The notes under the pieces are model-generated. The model did no database searches. It worked only from the letters and a program-made list of their open reading frames with translations, and was not told the DNA's origin. Positions 8,407-15,522 of a stretch of DNA of 64,000 nt are shown piece after piece. The stretch comes from Hafnia alvei (GTDB lineage: Bacteria; Pseudomonadota; Gammaproteobacteria; Enterobacterales; Enterobacteriaceae): contig NZ_CP139992.1 of the NCBI RefSeq assembly GCF_034424155.1, forward strand, positions 4,480,012 to 4,544,011, in the 5' to 3' direction. Position 1 is the stretch's first letter; each line of letters begins with the position of its first letter. Position numbers and translations under genes: made by a program.

Positions 8407-9186
8407 ATGATGAGATTTCAGCGCAAAACAGGATTCATCGTACTACTTGTTATTGTGCTCCTCGTCATTACCGGCTTCTTCTTCCTTCAGCCCTCGCATC
8501 CCGATGCTCTGTGGAAAATTGTCAGCCAACAGTGTGTACCGCATCAACAACAACGACAAAACCCAAGTCCCTGTGCCGAGGTCAACCTTGCACAGAGATT
8601 TGTGGTATTTAAAGACCGCAACGGCCCCCTGCAATATCTATTGATGCCAACCGCCAAGGTCACGGGCATTGAATCGCCCCTCTTATTAAACCCACAGCAA
8701 CCCAACTATTTTGCCGCCGCATGGCAGCAGCGCGATTGGCTGTCAAAGCGTTATGGCAAACCAGTGCCGGATGACCTGCTGTCATTCACCATTAATTCTG
8801 AATATGGTCGAACGCAAAATCAGCTGCATATCCATATGTCCTGTACGAAACCTAAGGTACTTGCACGGATTACGGCTTTAACACCTTCACTCTCATCACA
8901 GTGGCAACCAGTACAGATTGGGATCAATAACCACAGTTATTGGGCACGCACGCTCGACAAAAACGCACTGGCAAAAAATAGCCCCTTCATTCTGTTAGCC
9001 GAAGGCTTACCGCAGGCGCGGGAAAACATGGGAGCGTTTGGATTGGCATTGCTCCCTACTGCTGAGGGCAACTTTGTGCTGTTAGCCACCCAGCGTGAAT
9101 GGTGGCGATTGAACTTAGCATCGATTGAAGAAATACAAGATCACAGCTGTGCAAACCTTGCCGCTCGCGTAAAAAACTCTCAATAA
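8407..9186 (+). CDS. cdh: CDP-diacylglycerol pyrophosphatase
   Basis: Hydrolyses CDP-diacylglycerol to CMP and phosphatidic acid. The protein of 259 residues resembles E. coli Cdh throughout: PSPCAEV near the start, NGPLQYLLMPT, ESPLLLNPQQPN, and LLATQRE with EEIQDHSC at the end. It has an N-terminal membrane anchor (residues 7-28) with the rest facing the periplasm. The HIT-like catalytic motif is QLHIHMSC (His141 and His143). I chose the ATG at 8407 because GGGAAG lies 7 bases upstream; an upstream TTG at 8392 overlaps that site. It follows the MFS gene by 40 bases and ends in a clear terminator. In E. coli cdh sits elsewhere on the chromosome. Confidence 0.93.
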   Translation: MMRFQRKTGFIVLLVIVLLVITGFFFLQPSHPDALWKIVSQQCVPHQQQRQNPSPCAEVNLAQRFVVFKDRNGPLQYLLMPTAKVTGIESPLLLNPQQPNYFAAAWQQRDWLSKRYGKPVPDDLLSFTINSEYGRTQNQLHIHMSCTKPKVLARITALTPSLSSQWQPVQIGINNHSYWARTLDKNALAKNSPFILLAEGLPQARENMGAFGLALLPTAEGNFVLLATQREWWRLNLASIEEIQDHSCANLAARVKNSQ

Positions 9187-9202
9187 ATTTAAGCCTAACC
9201 TC

Positions 9203-9237
9203 AAGCTCTCTTGTATAAAAAGAGAGCTTCTGTTTTT
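9203..9237 (+). terminator. Terminator of cdh
   Basis: AAGCTCTCTT and AAGAGAGCTT form a 10-pair stem with a 7-base loop followed by CTGTTTTT. It lies 16 bases after the cdh stop and rules out upstream start codons for the next gene. Confidence 0.9.
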
Positions 9238-9291
9238 ATGATTAAGAAATATAAAGATAATCTTATTGTTTTTGATCGCTTGGGAGGGCGT

Positions 9292-9942
9292 ATGGAATAC
9301 TACGGATACGTTTTGGTGAAGTTTATTTTGGGATTCGCCATTGTGATTACGCACCTGAATTTTTCAGGTAAAACTCAGCTGTCGCAAATGACACCGGTCG
9401 ATTTTATCGGCAACTTTGTACTAGGTGGCATTATTGGCGGCGTTATCTACAGCGATGCTATTCCTCTTTATCAATACATTATCGTGCTGCTCATCGGCGT
9501 AGGTTTAATCTCATTGCTGAATGCAATCAGTAAGCATGTCTATTTCTTTCGTTCAGTCACCATCGGCGATCCCATTCCTATCATTAAAAAGGGTCGTTTC
9601 CTGATGGAGAATATCCTGACTAAGAAAAACAAAATCGATATTTTAAACGTGTCATCGCAGCTACATGCTCAAGGTATTCATTCGTTCCAAGAAATCAACT
9701 ATGCCCAAATAGAGCCAAGCGGACAGCTTACCGTCGTATGTGAAGGGGCTCAAATGCCGTCGATCATTCTTATGAAAGATGGGCGTTTACGCTCTTATGA
9801 GCTCAACCAAATAGAAAAAGACGAAGCATGGATGGAGCAAGAACTAGAACGCTGCGGTATCAAAGCTGAAGATGTCTTTATCGCGGAATTTTGGGACGGA
9901 AAACTGATGTTTATTCTTCGCGATGGCGAAATCGTTCGTTAA
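9292..9942 (+). CDS. DUF421 (YetF-type) membrane protein
   Basis: A protein of 216 residues with three hydrophobic segments in the first 90 residues, then a soluble domain. The stretches SQMTPVDFIGNFVLGGIIGG and the later SITIGDP-like VTIGDPIPIIKKGRFLMENI are typical of the DUF421/YetF/YdfS family, whose function is not well established. I chose the ATG at 9292 because GGGAGG precedes it and the first membrane span follows; frames starting earlier run back into the cdh terminator. E. coli lacks this gene at this place. No partner gene is obvious. Confidence 0.82.
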   Translation: MEYYGYVLVKFILGFAIVITHLNFSGKTQLSQMTPVDFIGNFVLGGIIGGVIYSDAIPLYQYIIVLLIGVGLISLLNAISKHVYFFRSVTIGDPIPIIKKGRFLMENILTKKNKIDILNVSSQLHAQGIHSFQEINYAQIEPSGQLTVVCEGAQMPSIILMKDGRLRSYELNQIEKDEAWMEQELERCGIKAEDVFIAEFWDGKLMFILRDGEIVR

Positions 9943-9954
9943 CCCATAAAACAT

Positions 9955-9974
9955 CGGGGCGGAAATCCGCCCCG
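9955..9974. terminator. GC-rich hairpin between converging genes
   Basis: CGGGGCGG and CCGCCCCG pair around a 4-base loop in the 41-base gap between the DUF421 gene and the converging yeaQ. T-rich tails are weak on both sides, so it is a likely but imperfect bidirectional terminator. Confidence 0.65.
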
Positions 9975-9983
9975 AGATTACAT

Positions 9984-10232
9984 CTAGCTGCGGATCTTAC
10001 GGTAGATAAACAACACCACCAGAGCACCAATAACGGCAACGATAAAACTGCCGAAATTAAAGCCATCGACTCGACCGTAGCCAAAGAAGGTGCTGATATA
10101 ACCACCAACAACGGCACCCACAACCCCAAGGATCACGGTAACAATAAACCCACCGCCGTCTTTCCCCGGCATAATCCATTTAGCCAGAATACCGGCAATA
10201 AGCCCGAAAATAATCCACGAAAGGATACCCAT
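9984..10232 (-). CDS. yeaQ: YeaQ/YmgE-family membrane protein (GlsB type)
   Basis: An 82-residue protein of three hydrophobic segments that is almost the same as E. coli YeaQ as I recall it: MGILSWIIFGLIAGILAKWI at the start, MPGKDGGGF, then FNFGSFIVAVIGALVVLFIYRK near the end. It belongs to the transglycosylase-associated (GlsB/YeaQ/YmgE) family of small inner-membrane proteins linked to envelope or general stress; the molecular role is unknown. In E. coli yeaQ is in a different place. Confidence 0.93.
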   Translation of the reverse strand: MGILSWIIFGLIAGILAKWIMPGKDGGGFIVTVILGVVGAVVGGYISTFFGYGRVDGFNFGSFIVAVIGALVVLFIYRKIRS

Positions 10233-10298
10233 ACACTCCCCCTAAATTTACTGATTAAAAATAATCTTACCCACACCTAAATTATAGTGCGCCTTACG

Positions 10299-10814
10299 CT
10301 ACGGATTGGCATTTGTCTTTGGCGTTTCATTTGACGCTGGAGCTACACCATTCTGAGCAGGTGGGTTTTGCTTCATGCTGTCTTTAATCGCCTGAGTTTT
10401 GGTTTGAGCATCGGCGGAAAGATCGTTCGCACCGCTGATGGCGCTCTCTTTAATCGTCTTAGCCTGATCGATTATTTGATCGCTCTGCTGCTTGGCCTGC
10501 TGCTCTATGGATTTGGCCTTAGCTTTCGCATCATCCGTAAGGGCATCGGCGCGTTTTTCGGCCTCACTTTTAATCGCTTTAGCTTTATCGCTGAGTTGAT
10601 CGGCCTGCACATCCGCTTCTTTCTTCAGCTCATTGGCTTTTTGCTTAGCGGCATCGGTAATTTGATCGGCTTTATTATCCGCAGCGTCTTTAATTTGTTC
10701 CGCGTTGTCTTTCGCTTTATCAAGATTGGCATCAACTTTAGTGGAATCGTCACAGCCCGCGACAACCAACCCAATAAAAGAAGCTAACAGGACTTTATTC
10801 CATACTTTCATCAT
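10299..10814 (-). CDS. Repeat-rich lipoprotein with hendecad repeats
   Basis: Not recognised as a named gene. From the ATG at 10814 (AAGGA 6 bases upstream) it encodes 171 residues. Residues 1-20 are a signal peptide ending in the lipobox VVAGC, with Cys21 as the lipidation site followed by DD. Asp at +2 in E. coli means retention in the inner membrane. The mature part to about residue 140 is made of roughly 11-residue repeats rich in Ala, Lys, Asp and Gln, such as AEQIKDAADNK, ADQITDAAKQK and ADQLSDKAKAI. Such patterns form long amphipathic helices or right-handed coiled coils and resemble LEA group 3 or YtxH-type proteins. The tail is rich in Pro, Asn and Thr. It lies downstream of yhjG but behind a hairpin. 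Confidence 0.82.
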   Translation of the reverse strand: MMKVWNKVLLASFIGLVVAGCDDSTKVDANLDKAKDNAEQIKDAADNKADQITDAAKQKANELKKEADVQADQLSDKAKAIKSEAEKRADALTDDAKAKAKSIEQQAKQQSDQIIDQAKTIKESAISGANDLSADAQTKTQAIKDSMKQNPPAQNGVAPASNETPKTNANP

Positions 10815-10897
10815 CCGTTTTCCTTGATATCTGTGTGTATTAAAAATGAACAACACAATCATGTTGTTACACCCAGAAAGCATAGTACAAATTCTCT

Positions 10898-10919
10898 GCC
10901 TCGCCAGTAATGGCGAGGC
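10898..10919 (-). terminator. Hairpin after yhjG
   Basis: GCCTCGCCA pairs with TGGCGAGGC around a 4-base loop, 7 bases beyond the yhjG stop on the minus strand. There is only a modest A/T tail (AGAGAATTT). Confidence 0.75.
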
Positions 10920-10925
10920 GATTGG

Positions 10926-12977
10926 CTATTTTTTCATCCCTTTCAGCATGCCACCGCACTGGTTAGAGTCCACATCACTAGGGGAAATCAACGCCAGCAA
11001 AGCTGCTGCGGGGGCAACCACAGCACCAAGCGCCACGGCAGCTACGCCGCGCGCAATCAGCGGCCCAGCTTTAACGCCCGCATCAGGATGCTTGAATGTG
11101 CCCTTCACATACAATGGCGAACGCAGGGTCAGAACCCGCATGCCTTTGCTTTCGGGATCGACAGACAAATCCATACGTTCGGTAGCCAAATTGACGTTAC
11201 CCGAAATATTGATCACCGCATTTTCGGTGTCGAACACAAACAGGCGAGTCGCGGCTAAACCATTTTTAATGCCGATATCCGCTGCCGCGCAGTTGATCTT
11301 CACCTCATCATCACCAAACAGCTTACCAACCAGATAATTACCCACGTTCAGGCCCGCAATTTCCATCAGGTTGCGACTTATCACACCATCGTTGATTAGG
11401 AGACGTACATCACCGTTGCTGGTAGCCAGCAAGTCAGCCACCGAGTTGCCCGTACCGCTGATTTTGGCATCGCCGTTGAGCTGTCCTAAGCTACGGCGCA
11501 TCGACTCAACGTTAGGCAATAGCTTTTGTAACTGGAAACCACGCGCATGCAGATCCGCCATACCGCGCATTGGCGTGCGTTGTCCTTCCAAGCGAATTGT
11601 CGAATTCAAATTACCGCCAGCCACGCCAAAACGCAGCGGATCCATTAACAACGTGCCATTGTTGAGCACCAAATGGGTGTAAAGATCGCTAAGCGGCAGA
11701 GATTCGCCGTGTTCAATCCGTTTGGCGGTAAATTTAACGTCGGCATCCATCGTCGACCACTGCTTAGTATCAAATTTATCCGCGGGTAAAACTTTGTCAG
11801 ACGGCTGTGTGGCTTTATCGCCTCGGTTCACCTTTTCCTGATTGGAATCGGCACCGATCAGCGGCGCTAAATCAGCAAAACGGAGCTGGTTAGACACCAG
11901 CTCGCCGTTCAGTGAAGGACGTGGCTTGCTCACTTGATAGCTAAGGCTACCGTGAATATCACTATCGCCAATTTTACCGTTGAAGTTTTGATAGCGATAA
12001 ATCGCGCCTTTAGCGCGTTTAAGCTCGGCGCTTAAGTGGCCATCGGTGGAATAAGGCGGGGTATCAGGTAACACGATTCCAGTCAGTTTATGCAGCTGAC
12101 TTAAGCTCTGGCCGGAGAACTGTAATCGCAGATCCAGCGCACCTAAATTCAGTGGATCGCTGAGCGTACCGGCAACCGCAACTCGGGTTTTGCCTGAACG
12201 CACATCGGCCTGTAGTGGAAATAAACCATCAGGATCGCGCAGCGCCAGCATGCCGCCAATCTTGCCGCTACCTGAGAGCGATTCGCCGTTATATGTTCCA
12301 TCGACTTTCCAGCCAAAAACATAATCAGGTGCTTTTTTACCAGCGACTTTTTTCGCCGCACCGCTGTTTCCCATCACCTCCCTAAACGGCAACGGTTTCC
12401 CCAACGGATCGACGGTGGCTTTAAATTTTGCATGAGCGATCGCATCGTCATAGGCGATCACACCCTGATCAAACACGATGTCATCGATCTTAAAAGACCA
12501 CGCAGACTTTTGATCTTTGGCTTGATCGTCCGTTGATGAATTAGCGAGTTCAAACGTCCAGTTATTCTTACCATTCGCGAGCCTACGCAGTGAAGCATCT
12601 GGCTGTTTGAGTTTAATGCGGGGGATATAAACCTGTTTGCCGAGTAGCGCTAGCGGGGCGAGGCTGGCATCAACCCGTTCCAACGTAACCATCGAGACCG
12701 CGGGGATCTCCGGTGGATTGCCGAGCACAATATCTTCAGCGTGAATATGCGGCCAAGGCACCCAAGAACGCCAGCCCGTTTCATCGGTCGGGCGTGCCCA
12801 ATCCACGCCAAGATCGCCTCGAATAGCGAACGGCCGATTAAGTTCTGTAGAGACTTTCTTATTGATCGTCGGCTTGAGGCGGTTCCAATCAAAGGTCATT
12901 ACAAAGACAACGATCCCAACGATCAATACCACTAAGATCCCTGCTAACCAGCTAAATGCTTTTCCTGTTCTGGTCAT
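10926..12977 (-). CDS. yhjG: YhjG, AsmA-family protein
   Basis: A 683-residue AsmA-family protein; E. coli YhjG has 691. One N-terminal membrane helix (about residues 9-28) is followed by a long periplasmic region. Shared stretches include FDWNRLKPTINKKVS, LNRPFAIRGDLGVDW, GWRSWVPWPHIHAEDIVLGN, NLMEIAGLNVGNYLVG and VDPESKGMRVLTLRSPLY. AsmA-like proteins form bridge-like grooves and are implicated in phospholipid transport to the outer membrane; a specific job for YhjG is not established. It stands next to pdeH, as in E. coli. Confidence 0.95.
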   Translation of the reverse strand: MTRTGKAFSWLAGILVVLIVGIVVFVMTFDWNRLKPTINKKVSTELNRPFAIRGDLGVDWARPTDETGWRSWVPWPHIHAEDIVLGNPPEIPAVSMVTLERVDASLAPLALLGKQVYIPRIKLKQPDASLRRLANGKNNWTFELANSSTDDQAKDQKSAWSFKIDDIVFDQGVIAYDDAIAHAKFKATVDPLGKPLPFREVMGNSGAAKKVAGKKAPDYVFGWKVDGTYNGESLSGSGKIGGMLALRDPDGLFPLQADVRSGKTRVAVAGTLSDPLNLGALDLRLQFSGQSLSQLHKLTGIVLPDTPPYSTDGHLSAELKRAKGAIYRYQNFNGKIGDSDIHGSLSYQVSKPRPSLNGELVSNQLRFADLAPLIGADSNQEKVNRGDKATQPSDKVLPADKFDTKQWSTMDADVKFTAKRIEHGESLPLSDLYTHLVLNNGTLLMDPLRFGVAGGNLNSTIRLEGQRTPMRGMADLHARGFQLQKLLPNVESMRRSLGQLNGDAKISGTGNSVADLLATSNGDVRLLINDGVISRNLMEIAGLNVGNYLVGKLFGDDEVKINCAAADIGIKNGLAATRLFVFDTENAVINISGNVNLATERMDLSVDPESKGMRVLTLRSPLYVKGTFKHPDAGVKAGPLIARGVAAVALGAVVAPAAALLALISPSDVDSNQCGGMLKGMKK

Positions 12978-13049
12978 GGCATATCCTAAATATTTAATCT
13001 AATTGATGATGTTTCCCACACATAACCATAGGTTAAATATTAAAGATAT

Positions 13050-13063
13050 GCCCGTTTACGGGC
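13050..13063 (-). terminator. Short hairpin between pdeH and yhjG
   Basis: GCCCGTTTACGGGC is a 5-pair stem with a small loop in the gap after the pdeH stop. It may be a weak terminator or processing site. Confidence 0.4.
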
Positions 13064-13091
13064 AAAACAGAAGGCTTGCTACCCGTAAAAA

Positions 13092-13874
13092 CTATTCGCG
13101 AAAGAACGTGGGTAATTGATGCAGAGAGTCGAACCGATTCGGACGTGAGAGGTAGAAACCCTGCGCAGCACAGGCCTCTGAACGTTTTACTAACATCCAT
13201 TCCTGAGGGGTTTCAACACCCTCGACAATAACACCTTTGGTATAACGGCTCATCAGCGCCACTAATGCATAAAACAGCCTAACACCCTCATGGCTTTCAC
13301 GTAAAAACGAGAACAGCGCACGATCGAGTTTGACGAACTCATAGCGGCACTCCATCAGCGAAGAGAAATTTGCTAACCCGCTGCCGAAATCATCAAGCCA
13401 TAAACGATGCACATCTTCTAGCGACTGAATGGGGATAGTCAGCGCCGCATACGCATGTTCAACCATTTCAAAGCGCAAATAGGGCATACTTTCCAGCAGA
13501 TTACGTGCTTCTGGCAATAGCTGAATAGACTGCAGAGTTTGTCCATCAACGTTCACAGATACCAACAAATCGCGCTGCTGAATAAAGCTATGCCAATGCT
13601 GAATCAGTCTAAGCTGTTCCAGCACCACATCTTCACGCAGATCCTGTGAGATTTGCTCGAAATAATCTTCAGGCGATAAGCGGCAATCAGGATTATCAGG
13701 GTGGTAAACCGCTGTCAGCAATTCAATCGCTAACGGCACACCGCTGGTACAGTAAATAGGCTGGAAGGTATAGCTTCTCTGGCACTGGCTCCAGAAATTT
13801 CGCTCGCGGGTAGGCTCCAGTGTGGGCAACGTGGGCATAATCCACCCCGCCTCGATTGTCTTGCCAATTTTCAT
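13092..13874 (-). CDS. pdeH: Cyclic-di-GMP phosphodiesterase PdeH (YhjH), EAL domain
   Basis: A stand-alone EAL-domain protein that degrades c-di-GMP; in E. coli it keeps c-di-GMP low to allow motility. From the ATG at 13874 it has 260 residues, close to E. coli PdeH. Signature residues: ELL in place of EAL (AIELLTAVYHP), NVDG, the metal site EMVEH, LDDFGSGLANFSSL, the lysine in VKLD, and EGVETP. The start is uncertain: ATG codons at 13898 and 13895 and a TTG at 13937 are also in frame. I chose 13874 because the residue count before the conserved FW matches E. coli. It is next to yhjG as in E. coli, where the FlhDC-FliA flagellar cascade controls it. Confidence 0.93.
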   Translation of the reverse strand: MKIGKTIEAGWIMPTLPTLEPTRERNFWSQCQRSYTFQPIYCTSGVPLAIELLTAVYHPDNPDCRLSPEDYFEQISQDLREDVVLEQLRLIQHWHSFIQQRDLLVSVNVDGQTLQSIQLLPEARNLLESMPYLRFEMVEHAYAALTIPIQSLEDVHRLWLDDFGSGLANFSSLMECRYEFVKLDRALFSFLRESHEGVRLFYALVALMSRYTKGVIVEGVETPQEWMLVKRSEACAAQGFYLSRPNRFDSLHQLPTFFRE

Positions 13875-13968
13875 GTATCCACCATCCGCATACATCATGT
13901 GAGAACCACTTTCGTTGCCCTGACGGACAATGAACAAAATCAGTTATCGGCAAGGATCCTTAAATCTT

Positions 13969-14025
13969 TATAGCCAAAATAATTCAAGTGACTTGAATAC
14001 GGCTAACGAATCAGCGGTAACCAAA
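13969..14025. repeat. Dispersed palindromic repeat, variant copy
   Basis: TATAGCCAAAATAATTCAAG, then ACTTGAATACGGCTAACGAA. It shares the AATAATTCAAG arm and the ACGGCTAAC middle with the copy at 54589-54662, and lies in the promoter gap between pdeH and the tautomerase gene. Confidence 0.55.
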
Positions 14026-14111
14026 TAGCGGAGCTTGGCAAATGAGCTACGCTATTAATTCGTTTTATGGGAATTTATTAGCCTATTTTTTTACACCAAT
14101 GGAGTATCAAA

Positions 14112-14312
14112 ATGCCTTTCGTTAATATCAAAATCACTCGTGAAGGTGCCACTACCGAACAAAAAGAAGCACTGATTGCCGGTGTCACACAGTTACTGGT
14201 CGATACGATGGGGAAAAACCCAGCCACCACCGTGGTTATCATTGAGGAAGTCGAAACCGATAACTGGGGAATTGGCGGAAAAAGCGTGACCGAGCTGCGC
14301 AAGAAAAAGTAG
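14112..14312 (+). CDS. 4-oxalocrotonate tautomerase family protein
   Basis: A 66-residue member of the 4-oxalocrotonate tautomerase family. Pro2, exposed after removal of Met1, is the family's catalytic base; MPFVNIKITREGAT and the C-terminal GGKSVTELR fit small hexameric enzymes of this group. GGAG about 8 bases before the ATG supports the start. No degradation operon surrounds it, so the substrate is unknown. It stands alone between pdeH and kdgK; E. coli has no tautomerase gene here. Confidence 0.88.
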   Translation: MPFVNIKITREGATTEQKEALIAGVTQLLVDTMGKNPATTVVIIEEVETDNWGIGGKSVTELRKKK

Positions 14313-14403
14313 CGCCTAGATAGCAAGATCGAAAACTATCGGTTCACCGTGAGATGAGGCATTCAACCACGAATGCCCCTTTTTTAGATCCACATCATAT
14401 AAA

Positions 14404-14422
14404 AATAGAACACTGTTTTATT
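14404..14422. promoter_or_regulatory. KdgR-like operator upstream of kdgK
   Basis: AATAGAACACTGTTTTATT is a near-palindrome that differs at one or two positions from the KdgR consensus as I recall it (AATRAAAYNNYRTTTYATT type). It is centred about 88 bases before the kdgK start. In enterobacteria KdgR represses pectin and hexuronate genes, including kdgK, and is released by ketodeoxygluconate, the KdgK substrate. Confidence 0.65.
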
Positions 14423-14500
14423 TATATTGACGCTGAGTTTTCCAACGGGGAAACTAAGATAACTGCGTTTTTACGACCTCAATAAAACAGGCTTTCCTTC

Positions 14501-15448
14501 ATGACCATTGCTTCCCATTCCAATGCAAAAATTGCCGTTATCGGCGAATGTATGATTGAACTGTCGCAAAAAGGTGCGGATCTTTCCCGTGGCTTTGGTG
14601 GCGACACGCTGAATACCTCGGTTTATCTTTCACGTCAGGTGCCTGAAAATGAACTGGCCGTGCACTATGTCACCGCGTTAGGTACCGATACGTTCAGCAA
14701 CGAAATGTTGGATGCGTGGCAGCGTGAAGGGGTAAAAACAGAGTTAACCCAGCGCTTGGATAACAAACTTCCCGGCCTCTATTTTATTGAAACTGATGCC
14801 AGCGGCGAGCGTACCTTTTACTACTGGCGCAACGATGCTGCTGCGCGCTATTGGCTAGATGGCGAAAACGCCGATGCGATTTGTGACCAATTAGCCCAGT
14901 TTGATTATCTCTATCTCAGCGGAATTAGCCTCGCGATCCTCAACGACAATAGTCGTGAGCGCTTACTCACTTTATTAAAACGCTGTCGCGCCAACGGGGG
15001 CAAAGTTATTTTTGATAATAACTACCGTCCACGTCTGTGGCAGAACATCGAACAAACACAAGCAGCCTATACCGCCATGCTTGCCTGCACCGATATCGCC
15101 TTTTTAACGCTGGATGATGAGGATCTGCTATGGGGTCAAAAACCTGCAGATGAGGTCATTGCACGCACTCACGCGCTAGGCGTGAGCGAAGTGGTGATTA
15201 AGCGCGGTGCTGATTCTTGTATGGTCTCAGTCGACGGGCAAACCGTAGATGTACCCGCGGTTAAACTCCCCAAAGAAAAAGTGGTTGATACCACTGCCGC
15301 AGGTGACTCATTCAGCGCCGGTTATTTATCAGTCCGCCTACTTGGTGGAACACCAACCGCATCGGCACAGCGCGGACATCAAACCGCTAGCACCGTCATC
15401 CAGTACCGTGGTGCTATCATCCCGCAGGAAGCAATGCCTCGCCAATAA
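14501..15448 (+). CDS. kdgK: 2-dehydro-3-deoxygluconokinase
   Basis: Cytoplasmic PfkB-family sugar kinase that phosphorylates 2-keto-3-deoxygluconate, feeding hexuronates into the Entner-Doudoroff aldolase. The 315 residues resemble E. coli KdgK along the whole length: IAVIGECMIELSQKGAD, RGFGGDTLNTSVYLSRQV, ERTFYYWRNDAAARYW and the catalytic PfkB signature DTTAAGDSFSAGYL, where Asp of AAGD is the base. A KdgR-like operator lies upstream and a strong terminator follows, so it is probably monocistronic. The location between pdeH and yhjJ is as in E. coli. Confidence 0.97.
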   Translation: MTIASHSNAKIAVIGECMIELSQKGADLSRGFGGDTLNTSVYLSRQVPENELAVHYVTALGTDTFSNEMLDAWQREGVKTELTQRLDNKLPGLYFIETDASGERTFYYWRNDAAARYWLDGENADAICDQLAQFDYLYLSGISLAILNDNSRERLLTLLKRCRANGGKVIFDNNYRPRLWQNIEQTQAAYTAMLACTDIAFLTLDDEDLLWGQKPADEVIARTHALGVSEVVIKRGADSCMVSVDGQTVDVPAVKLPKEKVVDTTAAGDSFSAGYLSVRLLGGTPTASAQRGHQTASTVIQYRGAIIPQEAMPRQ

Positions 15449-15458
15449 TCTTTCGATG

Positions 15459-15493
15459 TCCCATCCTTCCCCTTTATAAGGAAAAGGATGGGA
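15459..15493. terminator. Strong hairpin between kdgK and converging yhjJ
   Basis: TCCCATCCTTCCCC and a matching GGAAAAGGATGGGA arm pair around TTTATAA. It is the probable terminator of kdgK and may serve yhjJ from the other side. Confidence 0.75.
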
Positions 15494-15522
15494 AATCATA
15501 CCTTTAACAGTCTTCCTGAAAT

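Noticed and set aside
10368..10787. 139-residue plus-strand frame opposite the lipoprotein
   Set aside because: It mirrors the low-complexity repeats of the lipoprotein; the minus-strand frame has a signal peptide, lipobox and ribosome site.
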